Below, piece by piece: positions 16,282 through 24,973 of a stretch of 64,000 bases of DNA. Both the position numbers and the translations under genes were made by a program. The notes under the pieces were generated by a model. That model saw only the letters and a list, made by a program, of their open reading frames with translations. It was not told the DNA's origin and ran no database searches. Within the stretch, counting starts at the first letter, position 1. Each line of letters begins with the position of its first letter. Source of the stretch: Alicycliphilus denitrificans_A (GTDB lineage: Bacteria; Pseudomonadota; Gammaproteobacteria; Burkholderiales; Burkholderiaceae_C); contig NZ_CP126238.1 of assembly GCF_044792555.1 (NCBI RefSeq), positions 2,666,001 through 2,730,000 of the forward strand. Reading direction: 5' to 3'.

Positions 16282-17073
16282 CTATTTGCCGATGATGTCA
16301 TTGAGCTTGGCAGCCGAGAACTGCTCGCTCAAGGCAGCGTCGCCGGGCACGCAGTCCCGGCCCTGCGGCGTGGTGTGCGAAAGCTTTTCTATGGCCTGCC
16401 ACAGCAACGCGATCTGGTGCTCCTGCGCACCAGCGCTGTCGATCAGGCCGCGCATGGCCTGGGTGAGCGGGTCGTCCTGCTGGGCCGTGACACCGTAGGC
16501 GCTGAATTTGGCTTCGCCGGGCTGCTGCGGCTCGGTCACGTCGGCGCTGTGCCCCTCCCTGGACGGAATGATGCGTGCCGGAATGCCCACGGCCGTGGCA
16601 CCCGCGGGCACGGGCTTGATGACCACGGCGTTGCTGCCTATCTTGGCGCCGTCGCCCACCTCGAAGCCGCCCAGCACCTTGGCGCCTGCGGCCACCACCA
16701 CGCCCCGGCCCAGCGTGGGGTGGCGCTTGGCATCCTTGTAGAGCGAGGTGCCACCCAGCGTCACGCCGTGGTAGATGGTGCAGCCGTCGCCCACCACGGC
16801 CGTCTCGCCGATCACCACGCCCATGCCGTGGTCGATGAAGACGCGCTCGCCTATGACCGCACCGGGGTGGATCTCTATGCCCGTGAGCCAGCGCGCCACA
16901 TGCGAGATGAAGCGCCCCAGCCATTTGAGGCCATGCGTCCAGCACCAGTGCGCAGGCAGGTGCAGCCAGATGGCGTGCAGGCCCGGGTAGCAGGTGACCA
17001 CCTCGAAGCGCGAGCGCGCGGCCGGGTCGCGGTCGAGAATGCACTGGATGTCGGATCGCAGGCGGGCAAGCAT
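16282..17073 (-). CDS. cysE: Serine O-acetyltransferase
   Basis: A protein of 263 residues catalysing the first step of cysteine synthesis, acetyl-CoA plus L-serine to O-acetylserine. An N-terminal helical domain is followed by the left-handed beta-helix of hexapeptide repeats (for example IHPGAVIGERVFIDHGMGVVIG, quoted in two overlapping parts as IHPGAVIGERVF and IDHGMGVVIGE) with the catalytic Asp/His region DHGMG. The tail beyond the repeats is about 90 residues long. In typical CysE the tail mediates cysteine feedback and binds CysK; this longer tail might differ in that respect. It lies 39 bases downstream of trmJ on the same strand. Confidence 0.92.
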   Translation of the reverse strand: MLARLRSDIQCILDRDPAARSRFEVVTCYPGLHAIWLHLPAHWCWTHGLKWLGRFISHVARWLTGIEIHPGAVIGERVFIDHGMGVVIGETAVVGDGCTIYHGVTLGGTSLYKDAKRHPTLGRGVVVAAGAKVLGGFEVGDGAKIGSNAVVIKPVPAGATAVGIPARIIPSREGHSADVTEPQQPGEAKFSAYGVTAQQDDPLTQAMRGLIDSAGAQEHQIALLWQAIEKLSHTTPQGRDCVPGDAALSEQFSAAKLNDIIGK

Positions 17074-17112
17074 GGGGGGGACTGTGGCTGTAACGAAAAA
17101 AGGCTTAGCAGT

Positions 17113-17895
17113 CTAGCGGTTTGGCCGCGCCGCCTGGAGCATGGACTTGGCGACACCGCGCAGGATGTGGATTTCCTCCTGCGTCAGCTGCGCCCGGTTG
17201 AACAGCTGGTTCAGGCGCGGCATGAGTTTCTTGGGCGCGGCCGGGTCCAGGAAGCCGATCGCGGCAAGCGCCTGCTCCCAGTGGGCCAGCATGCCGGCCA
17301 GTTGCACGGCATCGGCGCGCTCGCCCTGGGACGCAGCTTCCTGCACGGTGAATCCCCCCAGCGCCTGGCGCCACTCATAGGCGATGAGCTGCACGGCCGC
17401 GCCCAGGTTGAGCGAACCGAACTGCGGATTGGTGGGAATGCTGAGCGCCACATGGCAGCGGTAGACATCCTCGTTGGCCATGCCAAAACGCTCGGACCCG
17501 AATAGGAAGGCCATGCCGGATTCGGGGGTAAATTTTTGAGAGAAATAAGCCTCTGTCGCATACCCATCATGCGCTGCAAGCTCTTTTTTCAATAGCAAAT
17601 CGAAATGCTCACGCGGCGTGCGCGTGGGCGGGCCGAAGTCGCGCGGCGTCATGGCCGTGGCGCACAGGTGGCTCACCCCATGAAGCGCCTCGTCCAGCGT
17701 GGCGACGATGCGCGCCTTCTCCAGCACGTCCAGGGCACCGCTGGCGCGCTGTATGGTTTCCTCTCTGCTCAGCACATTGGGCCAGCGCGGGGCGACCAGC
17801 ACCAGGTCGTCGAAACCCATGGTCTTCATGGCGCGCGCGGCGGCGCCCACGTTGCCGGCATGGCTGGTCTGTATGAGGATGAAGCGAGTTTTCAT
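17113..17895 (-). CDS. trmJ: tRNA (cytidine/uridine-32-2'-O-)-methyltransferase TrmJ
   Basis: SPOUT-fold methyltransferase of 260 residues that modifies position 32 of certain tRNAs with SAM. The knot motifs are visible: an N-terminal ILIQTSHAGNVGAAARAMK, FGSERFGMAN at about residue 132 and SLNLGAAVQLIAYEW at about 162. The start at 17895 (MKTRF) is chosen, as upstream codons are out of character. Residues about 99-122 (FDLLLKKELAAHDGYATEAY and on) are encoded by a degenerate copy of the dispersed hairpin repeat, an in-frame insertion between the first motif and the SPOUT core. suhB is divergent. Confidence 0.9.
   Translation of the reverse strand: MKTRFILIQTSHAGNVGAAARAMKTMGFDDLVLVAPRWPNVLSREETIQRASGALDVLEKARIVATLDEALHGVSHLCATAMTPRDFGPPTRTPREHFDLLLKKELAAHDGYATEAYFSQKFTPESGMAFLFGSERFGMANEDVYRCHVALSIPTNPQFGSLNLGAAVQLIAYEWRQALGGFTVQEAASQGERADAVQLAGMLAHWEQALAAIGFLDPAAPKKLMPRLNQLFNRAQLTQEEIHILRGVAKSMLQAARPNR
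17530..17600. repeat. Dispersed hairpin repeat, copy 3, inside trmJ
   Basis: AATTTTTGAGAGAAATAAGC...GCGCTGCAAGCTCTTTTTTC with AATAGC at the right end. The reading frame of trmJ stays open across it, encoding a peptide at about residues 99-122. Confidence 0.5.
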
Positions 17896-18039
17896 GGGGA
17901 GTGAGGACGCCGAGCGGACGGTCGGCAATTGTCGCCGCAAGCACGACGGCGCGGTGCCCAAGTAAAATGCGCGCTTTGCGCCCGCATCGCCGGTCGCACG
18001 CCTCGGCCACAAGCCGCCACCGCTCCTTCCTCACAATCC

Positions 18040-18996
18040 ATGTCGTCCAATCTGCACCCCATGCTCAACGTGGCCATCAAGGCCGCCCGCGCCGCCGGCG
18101 CCCTCATCAACCGCGCGGCCCTCGATGTGGAGGCGGTGCGCATCTCGCAAAAGCAGATCAACGACTTCGTGACCGAGGTGGATCACGCGGCCGAACAGGC
18201 CATCATCGAGACCCTGCTCACCGCCTACCCCGGCCACGGCATCCTGGCCGAGGAGTCGGGCTCCGAGCACGGCTCCAAGCATTCCGACTACGTCTGGATC
18301 ATCGACCCGCTGGACGGCACGACCAACTTCATCCATGGCTTTCCGGTGTATTGCGTGAGCATCGCCCTGGCCTTCAAGGGCAAGGTGGAGCACGCCGTGG
18401 TCTACGACCCCTCGCGCAACGACCTGTTCACCGCCACGCGCGGGCGCGGCGCCTTCCTGAACGACCGGCGCATCCGCGTTTCCAAGCGCACGCAGCTGAA
18501 GGACTGCCTGATCTCCACGGGCTTTCCGTTCCGCCCGGGCGACAACTTCAAGCAGTACATGGCCATGATGGCCGAGCTGATGCCGCGCACCGCCGGCCTG
18601 CGCCGCCCCGGCGCCGCCGCGCTGGACCTGGCCTACGTGGCCGCCGGCTATTGCGACGGCTTCTTCGAGTCCGGCCTGTCGATCTGGGACGTGGCCGCCG
18701 GCAGCCTGCTGGTCACCGAGGCCGGCGGCCTGATGGGCAACTTCACCGGCGAGGCCGACTACCTGGAACAGCGCGAATGCCTGGCCGGCGCACCGCGCAT
18801 CTACGGCCAGCTGGTGGGCCTGCTGGGCAAGTACAGCAAGTTCGCCGCCGCAGGCGACAAGGCGGCCGTGCGCCAGGCACTGGCCAATGGAGCGGACGGC
18901 CCCGCCGATGAGCAGGCCGCGGCGGATGAAGCCGGCACCACGCACCCCGACAGCGCAGCCGAGGATACGCAGACCCGCCCAAGCACGGCGCCGTAA
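18040..18996 (+). CDS. suhB: Inositol-1-monophosphatase family protein (SuhB)
   Basis: Magnesium-dependent phosphatase of 318 residues. Metal-binding motifs are in order: EESG at about residue 70, IDPLDGTTNFIHGFP at about 88-102 and WDVAAGSLLVTEAGG at about 217-231. SuhB also acts in the ribosomal RNA antitermination complex in proteobacteria. The ATG at 18040 gives the standard N-terminus. The last 45 residues are an Ala/Asp/Glu/Thr-rich tail beyond the fold, not seen in the E. coli protein and probably disordered. It is divergent from trmJ; the gap holds AAGTAAAAT at about 17961 as a weak -10 candidate. Confidence 0.9.
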   Translation: MSSNLHPMLNVAIKAARAAGALINRAALDVEAVRISQKQINDFVTEVDHAAEQAIIETLLTAYPGHGILAEESGSEHGSKHSDYVWIIDPLDGTTNFIHGFPVYCVSIALAFKGKVEHAVVYDPSRNDLFTATRGRGAFLNDRRIRVSKRTQLKDCLISTGFPFRPGDNFKQYMAMMAELMPRTAGLRRPGAAALDLAYVAAGYCDGFFESGLSIWDVAAGSLLVTEAGGLMGNFTGEADYLEQRECLAGAPRIYGQLVGLLGKYSKFAAAGDKAAVRQALANGADGPADEQAAADEAGTTHPDSAAEDTQTRPSTAP

Positions 18997-19004
18997 CCCC
19001 CAAA

Positions 19005-19045
19005 AACCATAGCTGTCAGCGCTTGCCCCGCGCCGCTGGCTTTCC
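19005..19045. repeat. Dispersed hairpin repeat, copy 4 (one arm)
   Basis: CATAGCTGTCAGCGCTTG follows suhB and keeps the left arm well; the right arm is largely lost. Confidence 0.5.
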
Positions 19046-19073
19046 TGCAACGTCTGCTGCAACTCCGTAGAAT
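19045..19073 (+). promoter_or_regulatory. Candidate sigma-70 promoter for TRAP permease genes
   Basis: CTGCAA (19045-19050) and TAGAAT (19068-19073) with a 17-base spacer, 145 bases before dctQ. The -10 box is good and the -35 is poor, so this is only a candidate. Confidence 0.35.
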
Positions 19074-19217
19074 GCGGCCTTTGCAAGAGCGTGTACACGG
19101 CGCCTGCTGCGTCCGGTTTTGAGCACGGCAGTGCCCACGTTCTGCAGCCGGATCTGGCGCATGCCCACACCGCATGCGACCTCAGGCCGCGCGCCCCGCC
19201 CTCATCCTGGAGACACC

Positions 19218-19826
19218 ATGCAGGCCTTACTCACCCTATCGCGGGCCATCGATAAACTGAATGCCTTTGTCGGCAAGTACAGCATCTGGCTGATATTTGC
19301 GGCCACGGTGATCAGCGCCATCAACGCCGTCATCCGCAAGACGTTCAACTACAGCTCCAACGGCTTTCTGGAGGTGCAGTGGTATTTGTTTGCCTGGTCC
19401 TTCCTGATCGCCGCCGGCTACACCCTGCTCAACCGCGAGCATGTGCGCATCGACGTGCTCAACAGCCGCCTGCCCAAGAAGGCGCAGCTGTGGATTGAAA
19501 TCCTGGGCCTGGTCTTCTTCCTGACCCCCGTGTGCCTGCTGGTGCTGTGGCTGTGCATTCCCATGGTGGCCGAGAAGTTCACCTCGGGCGAAATGTCGCC
19601 CAACCCCGGCGGGCTGATCCGCTGGCCGGTGTGGGCGGCCCTGCCCGCGGGCTTCGTGCTGCTGCTGCTGCAGGGCTGGTCCGAGCTGATCAAGTGCATC
19701 GCCTTCCTCAAGGGCCAGGGGCCCGACCCGATGGTCAAGCTCAGCGAAAAGACCGCAGAGGAGGAACTCGCCGAAGTCCTGCGCCAGCATGCGGCCGCCG
19801 CCGATCCTGCAGCCAAAGCCCATTGA
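19218..19826 (+). CDS. dctQ: TRAP transporter small permease (DctQ)
   Basis: Inner-membrane protein of 202 residues with four predicted spans, the small membrane subunit of a tripartite ATP-independent periplasmic transporter. Conserved features include the LEVQWYLFAWSFLIAAGYTL segment (positions about 55-75; LEVQWYLFAW quoted) and the REHVRIDV motif after the second span. The ATG at 19218 follows a CTGGAGA ribosome-binding site. The large permease starts 26 bases after the stop. The long C-terminal tail is charged. The solute is not deducible, but the relatives with this type of subunit are often annotated as mannitol/chloroaromatic or carboxylate transporters. Confidence 0.9.
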   Translation: MQALLTLSRAIDKLNAFVGKYSIWLIFAATVISAINAVIRKTFNYSSNGFLEVQWYLFAWSFLIAAGYTLLNREHVRIDVLNSRLPKKAQLWIEILGLVFFLTPVCLLVLWLCIPMVAEKFTSGEMSPNPGGLIRWPVWAALPAGFVLLLLQGWSELIKCIAFLKGQGPDPMVKLSEKTAEEELAEVLRQHAAAADPAAKAH

Positions 19827-19852
19827 GCCACTGAGCAGGAGCCATCGACATC

Positions 19853-21673
19853 ATGGAATTCATCGCCGCCAATTTCGCCCCGCTCATGTTCGGGGGACTG
19901 CTGTGCTTTCTGATCCTGGGCTTTCCCGTGGCGTTCAGCCTGGGTGCCTGCGGATTGTTCTTCGGTCTGCTCGGCATCGAGCTGGGTGTGTTTCCCGCCT
20001 CCACCCTGGCCTGGCTGCCGCAGCGCCTGATCGGCATCATGGCCAACGAGACGCTGCTGGCCGTGCCCTTCTTCACGCTCATGGGCCTGATCCTGGAGCG
20101 AAGCGGCATGGCCGAGGACCTGCTCGACTCCGTAGGCCAGGTGTTCGGCCCGCTGCGCGGCGGCCTGGCCCTGGCCGTGATCTTCGTGGGCGCCATGCTG
20201 GCGGCCACGACGGGCGTGGTCGCCGCGTCGGTGATCTCCATGGGCCTGATCTCGCTGCCCATCATGCTGCGCTACGGCTATGACCGCAGCCTGGCGGCCG
20301 GGGTGATCGCCGCATCGGGCACGCTGGCGCAGATCATTCCGCCGTCGCTGGTGCTGATCGTGCTGGCCGACCAGTTGGGCAAGAGCGTGGGCGACATGTA
20401 CAAGGGGGCCTTCATTCCCGGCTTTGCCCTGGTGGGCCTGTACGTCGTGTGGGTGGTCGTGCTGGCCATCTTCAAGCCCAAGCTGGTGCCGGCCCTGCCG
20501 CCCGAGGCGCGCACGCTGAAGGAGCCCAATGGCAGCGCCGGCTACACCTCGCTGGCCGTGCTGGCCCTGCTGTCCACCGTGGTAGCCGTGGTGCTGGCGC
20601 AGAACATGGAGGCCGTGCACAGCTGGTGGCAGGGCGAGCTGGTCGAGTTTGTGCCCAGGGACGAAAAAATCGTCGTCGCCATGTGCGGCGGCACCTTCGT
20701 GGCCTGGCTGATCGCGCTGGTCAACCGCGTCACCCACCTGGGCCTGCTGTCCAGGCTGGCCGAGCGCGTGACCTTTGTGCTGATCCCGCCGCTGCTGCTG
20801 ATCTTCCTGGTGCTGGGCACCATCTTCCTGGGCGTGGCCACCCCCACCGAGGGTGGCGCCATGGGCGCCATGGGCGCCATCATCATGGCCGCCTCGCGCC
20901 GGCGCATCAACATGTCGCTGCTCAAGCAGGCACTGGCGACGACGACCAAGCTGTCGTCCTTCGTCATGTTCATCCTGATCGGCGCCACCTTCTTCAGCAT
21001 GGTGTTCCAGGCCGCCGATGGCCCGGTATGGGTGGAGCACCTGCTGGCGCAGCTGCCCGGCGGCGAGCTGGGCTTTCTGCTGTTCGTGAACGTCATGATC
21101 TTCGTGCTGGCGTTCTTCCTGGACTTCTTTGAGCTGTCCTTCATCGTGGTGCCGCTGCTGGCGCCCATTGCCGACAAGATGGGCATCGACCTGGTCTGGT
21201 TCGGCATCCTGCTGGCCGTGAACATGCAGACCTCGTTCATGCACCCGCCGTTTGGCTTCGCCTTGTTCTTCCTGCGCTCGGTGGCGCCCGACAAGCCCTA
21301 TGTGGACCATGTCACGCACAAGACCATCGCGCCGGTGACGACAATGCAGATCTACAAGGGTGCCATTCCCTTCCTGGTTCTGCAGCTGGCCATGGTGGCC
21401 ATCCTCATTGCCTTCCCGGGCCTGGTGACCGGCCAGCTCGACAAGAAGGTCGATGTGGACATGAACGCCGTGGGCACGCAGATGCTGGAAAACCTGAACC
21501 AGCAGGATCTGAACTTCGGCGAGCCCGCCGAGGGCAGCGAAGAGAACAAGAGCGATGCCGGCAGCGCCATACCGGGCCTGGAGCCTCCGGCAAGCGACGC
21601 CACCCCGGCAGAGCCCGCCGCAGCGGCGGACGACCCGGTCAAGGCCCTGGAGGAAGCGGCTGGCAAACGCTGA
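19853..21673 (+). CDS. dctM: TRAP transporter large permease (DctM)
   Basis: Sodium-coupled membrane subunit of 606 residues with about 12-14 hydrophobic spans. DctM signatures are visible in FFTLMGLILERSGMAEDL and in the PTEGGAMGAMGA loop, a sodium/substrate region, with a second repeat at DFFELSFIVVPLLAPI. It is clearly longer than the usual 430 residues: an insertion around residues 215-300 adds hydrophobic segments, and the last 85 residues form an acidic Ala/Pro/Glu tail in the cytoplasm. It is downstream of dctQ and faces the binding-protein gene across a shared terminator. Confidence 0.9.
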   Translation: MEFIAANFAPLMFGGLLCFLILGFPVAFSLGACGLFFGLLGIELGVFPASTLAWLPQRLIGIMANETLLAVPFFTLMGLILERSGMAEDLLDSVGQVFGPLRGGLALAVIFVGAMLAATTGVVAASVISMGLISLPIMLRYGYDRSLAAGVIAASGTLAQIIPPSLVLIVLADQLGKSVGDMYKGAFIPGFALVGLYVVWVVVLAIFKPKLVPALPPEARTLKEPNGSAGYTSLAVLALLSTVVAVVLAQNMEAVHSWWQGELVEFVPRDEKIVVAMCGGTFVAWLIALVNRVTHLGLLSRLAERVTFVLIPPLLLIFLVLGTIFLGVATPTEGGAMGAMGAIIMAASRRRINMSLLKQALATTTKLSSFVMFILIGATFFSMVFQAADGPVWVEHLLAQLPGGELGFLLFVNVMIFVLAFFLDFFELSFIVVPLLAPIADKMGIDLVWFGILLAVNMQTSFMHPPFGFALFFLRSVAPDKPYVDHVTHKTIAPVTTMQIYKGAIPFLVLQLAMVAILIAFPGLVTGQLDKKVDVDMNAVGTQMLENLNQQDLNFGEPAEGSEENKSDAGSAIPGLEPPASDATPAEPAAAADDPVKALEEAAGKR

Positions 21674-21720
21674 CCAGCAGGCGAAGGTGCCGTATGGCAA
21701 CACCTTTGCCTCTGATCCAT

Positions 21721-21752
21721 AAAAAAACCGCAGCCAAGGCTGCGGTTTTTTT
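21721..21752. terminator. Bidirectional rho-independent terminator between dctM and dctP
   Basis: AAAAAAACCGCAGCC and GGCTGCGGTTTTTTT form a near-perfect stem with runs of A and T on its two sides, so it can stop both converging transcripts. Confidence 0.92.
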
Positions 21753-21766
21753 ATGAATGGCGGGAG

Positions 21767-22849
21767 TCAGATCTTGACCGAGCTCATGGTCTGCAGGAAG
21801 GGCAGCTCAGAGATCCGGTTCCACAGGATCTGGTCGCGCTGGAAGGCGCGCAGGTCCTCGAAGATCTTCTTGAAGGTGGCTTCCTTGGCGCTGTGCTCGG
21901 CATAGACCTCTTGCGCCGCCTTGAAACCGGCATCAATGACGGTCTTGGGGAAGGGCTTGAGCTGGGTGCCCGAGCCGACCATACGCTTGAGCGAGATCGG
22001 GTTCAGCGACAGGTACTTGGACGTGCCGTCGTTGTACGCCACGGCGGCTGCCGCCTTGACGATGGCCTGGTTCTCGGGCGAGAGCTTGGCCAGCGCCTTG
22101 TTGTTGATGAAGAACTCCAGGTCTGCGCCGCCTTCCCACCAGGCACCGTAGTAGTAGTACTTGGCGACCTTGTTGTAGCCCAGCTTTTCGTCGTCGTAGG
22201 GACCAACGAACTCCACCGCGTCCAGCGTGCCCTTCTCCAGCGCCTGGTACACCTCGCCGGCGGGCATGTTCTGCGCCACCACGCCCAGCTTGGCCATGGA
22301 CTCGCCGAACACGCCGCCGCCCAGGCGCATCTTCAGGCCCTTGAAGTCCTCGGGCGACTTGATTTCCTTGCGATACCAGCCGCCCATCTGCGTGCCGGTG
22401 TTCAGTGCGCTGAGCGACTGGAAGTTGTACTTGGCAAACAGCTCGTTGAGCAGCTTGCGGCCGTTGCCATGCTCCTTCCAGGCCTGGGTCTGGCCGGCGG
22501 TCAGGCCGAACGGCACGGCACAGCTGAAGGCGAAGGCCGGATCCTTGCCGGTGTAGTAATAGGCCGCCGTCAGGCCCATCTCGATGGTGTCCTCGGACAG
22601 GGCGTCGACGATGCCGAATGCCGGCATCAGCTCGCCGGCCGCGTGCACCGACACTTCAAACTTGCCGCCGGACAGCGCCTTGACGGTTTCGGAGAACTTG
22701 ACGCCGACGCCGTGCAGGGTTTCCAGCGATTTCGGGAACGAGGTGGCCATGCGCCAGCGCACTGCCGCCTGGGCATGCACGGCCGGCGCGACACCGGCAG
22801 CCAGCACGCCAGCGATACCGGCATTTTTGATGAGGGAACGACGATCCAT
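21767..22849 (-). CDS. dctP: TRAP transporter substrate-binding protein (DctP)
   Basis: Periplasmic solute receptor of 360 residues. The N-terminus MDRRSLIKNAG, followed by a hydrophobic stretch ending in AVHAQ, is a twin-arginine signal; Tat export is common in this subgroup. The body has the TRAP receptor pattern with RWRMATSFPKSLETLHG near the start of the mature protein and the conserved arginine region LKMRLGGGVFGESMAKLG that binds a carboxylate. ATG at 22849 is chosen because it starts the Tat motif. The gene is on the opposite strand to dctQM and convergent with it, unlike the usual dctPQM operon, so the parts must be regulated separately or from facing promoters. Confidence 0.9.
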   Translation of the reverse strand: MDRRSLIKNAGIAGVLAAGVAPAVHAQAAVRWRMATSFPKSLETLHGVGVKFSETVKALSGGKFEVSVHAAGELMPAFGIVDALSEDTIEMGLTAAYYYTGKDPAFAFSCAVPFGLTAGQTQAWKEHGNGRKLLNELFAKYNFQSLSALNTGTQMGGWYRKEIKSPEDFKGLKMRLGGGVFGESMAKLGVVAQNMPAGEVYQALEKGTLDAVEFVGPYDDEKLGYNKVAKYYYYGAWWEGGADLEFFINNKALAKLSPENQAIVKAAAAVAYNDGTSKYLSLNPISLKRMVGSGTQLKPFPKTVIDAGFKAAQEVYAEHSAKEATFKKIFEDLRAFQRDQILWNRISELPFLQTMSSVKI

Positions 22850-23007
22850 GAGCGATATCTCCAATTGATTGATCACCAAACAAGTCTCTGGCATGCGAGC
22901 CAGCGCCAGCAGCCAATAGAGCCACTTGAGTGTAATTAATTATTGCTGGCCGGGCTGGTTCGCCGAGGGGGGTTTGCCCCACATTGCCAACCATCGCCGG
23001 CCCAGGC

Positions 23008-24900
23008 TCAGGCCACTGCGCGCGACAGCGCCGCGGGTGGTGCGCAGCCAAAACGCTCGCCAATCGCACGCTCTATGCCCTGCGCATCCAGCCCCTGCAG
23101 GGCCAGCAGCCTGGCGGGGTCGCCATGCTCTATGAAGACATCGGGCAGGCCCAGCTGCAGCAGCGGGCGCAGCACGCCTGCAGCATTCAAGGCCTCGCTC
23201 ACGGCGCTGCCGGCGCCGCCCATGATGCAGCCCTCCTCCACGGTGACCAGGGCCTCGTGCTCGGCCGCGACCTGCAGCAGCAGCTCGGTGTCAAGCGGCT
23301 TGGCCCAGCGCATGTTGACCACGGTGGCGTCGAGCGCCTCGGCTGCCTGCAGCGCCGGGTACAGCAGCGTGCCGAAGGCCAGGATGGCGATGCGCTTGCC
23401 CTTGCGGCGAACCTCGCCCTTGCCGAAGGGCAGGCCCTCCAGGCTGGCCAGCGGCGCCACGCCCACGCCGGCGCCGCGCGGGTAGCGCACGGCCACGGGG
23501 TGGTCCTGCGCGTAGGCGGTAGATAGCAGCTGGCGGCATTCGCGCTCGTCGGCCGGGCAGGCCAGGCTCATGTTCGGGATGCAGCGCACGAAGGCGATGT
23601 CGTAGGCGCCCGCGTGCGTGGCGCCATCGGCGCCCACCAGGCCCGCGCGATCGAGCGCGAACACCACGGGCAGGTTCTGCAGCGCCACGTCGTGGATCAA
23701 CTGGTCGTAGGCGCGCTGCAGGAAAGTGGAGTAGATCGCCACCACGGGCTTGACGCCTTCGCAGGCCATGCCGGCGGCGAAGGTCACCGCATGCTGCTCG
23801 GCAATGCCCACGTCGTAGTAGCGCTCGGGAAAGCGGCGGTGGAATTCGACCATCCCGGAGCCCTCACGCATCGCGGGGGTGATGCCCACCAGGCGTTGGT
23901 CCTTGGCGGCCATGTCGCACAGCCACTGGCCAAAGACCTGGGTGAAGGTCTGCTTCGGCGGCGTGGCGGGCTTGACCAGGCCCACGCGCGGGTCGAACTT
24001 GCCCGGGCCGTGGTAGGCCACGGGGTCGGCCTCGGCCAGCTTGTAGCCCTGGCCCTTCTTGGTGACCACGTGCAGGAACTGCGGGCCCTTGAGGCCCTTG
24101 ATGTTCTCCAGCGTCGGAATCAGCGAGTCCAGGTCGTGCCCGTCGATGGGGCCGATGTAGTTGAAGCCGAACTTCTCGAACAGCGTGGCCGGCACCACCA
24201 TGCCCTTGGCCTGCTGCTCCAGGCGCTTGGCCAGCTCCAAGAGCGGCGGCGCGTTCTTGAGCACGCTCTTGCCCACGTCGCGCGCCTTGGCGTAGAACTG
24301 GCCGCTCATGAGCTGCGCCAGGTAGCGGTTGAGCGCACCCACGGGCGGGCTGATGCTCATGTCGTTGTCGTTGAGGATCACCAGCAGGTTGGCATCGGCC
24401 ACGCCGGCGTTGTTCAGCGCCTCGAAGGCCATGCCGGCGGTCATCGCGCCATCGCCGATGATGGCGACGGCACGCCGATCCTCGCCCTTTTGCCTGGCGG
24501 CCAGGGCCATGCCCAGCGCCGCCGAGATGCTGGTGGACGAGTGCGCCGTGCCAAAGGTGTCGTACGCGCTCTCGGCGCGCTGCGGAAAGCCCGACAGGCC
24601 GCCAAGCTGGCGCAGCGTGGCCATGCGCTCGCGCCGGCCGGTCAGGATCTTGTGCGGATAGGTCTGGTGCCCCACATCCCACACCAGGCGGTCACGCGGC
24701 GTGTCGAACACGGCGTGCAGGGCCACGGTGAGCTCCACCGTGCCCAGGTTGGACGACAGGTGGCCGCCGGTCCTGGAGACGCTCTCCAGCACGAAGGCGC
24801 GCAACTCGCCGGCCAGGCTCTTGAGCTCGGCGCGGGACAGCCGGCGCAGATCGGCCGGGTCGTTCACGCGTTCAAGCAGCGGGTAATTGGTCGTGGACAT
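23008..24900 (-). CDS. dxs: 1-deoxy-D-xylulose-5-phosphate synthase
   Basis: Thiamine-diphosphate enzyme of 630 residues that condenses pyruvate and glyceraldehyde 3-phosphate, the first step of the MEP isoprenoid pathway. The ThDP-binding motif GDGAMTAGMAFEALNNAG at about residue 150, the histidine-containing AHSSTSIS, and the transketolase-type LDRAGLVGADGATHAG at about 420 are present. It begins with ATG at 24900 (MSTTNYP). It is the last gene of the minus-strand group xseB-ispA-dxs, the common arrangement in betaproteobacteria; a hairpin repeat separates it from ispA. Confidence 0.96.
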   Translation of the reverse strand: MSTTNYPLLERVNDPADLRRLSRAELKSLAGELRAFVLESVSRTGGHLSSNLGTVELTVALHAVFDTPRDRLVWDVGHQTYPHKILTGRRERMATLRQLGGLSGFPQRAESAYDTFGTAHSSTSISAALGMALAARQKGEDRRAVAIIGDGAMTAGMAFEALNNAGVADANLLVILNDNDMSISPPVGALNRYLAQLMSGQFYAKARDVGKSVLKNAPPLLELAKRLEQQAKGMVVPATLFEKFGFNYIGPIDGHDLDSLIPTLENIKGLKGPQFLHVVTKKGQGYKLAEADPVAYHGPGKFDPRVGLVKPATPPKQTFTQVFGQWLCDMAAKDQRLVGITPAMREGSGMVEFHRRFPERYYDVGIAEQHAVTFAAGMACEGVKPVVAIYSTFLQRAYDQLIHDVALQNLPVVFALDRAGLVGADGATHAGAYDIAFVRCIPNMSLACPADERECRQLLSTAYAQDHPVAVRYPRGAGVGVAPLASLEGLPFGKGEVRRKGKRIAILAFGTLLYPALQAAEALDATVVNMRWAKPLDTELLLQVAAEHEALVTVEEGCIMGGAGSAVSEALNAAGVLRPLLQLGLPDVFIEHGDPARLLALQGLDAQGIERAIGERFGCAPPAALSRAVA

Positions 24901-24904
24901 AAGC

Positions 24905-24958
24905 TCTAATTTCGATAGCTGTTTGCGCTTATCCAATAAGCGCTAGAGGCTCTTTTAT
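24905..24958. repeat. Dispersed hairpin repeat, copy 5
   Basis: CGATAGCTGTTTGCGCTTATCCAATAAGCGCTAGAGGCTCTTTT (quoted in outline): TGCGCTTA and TAAGCGCTA form the stem. It lies between ispA and dxs and could tune dxs expression. Confidence 0.6.
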
Positions 24959-24973
24959 ATAAAAGCCCCACAT

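Noticed and set aside
19418..21703. Open frame antisense to dctM
   Set aside because: Gln/His/Gly-rich shadow frame across a certain membrane-protein gene.
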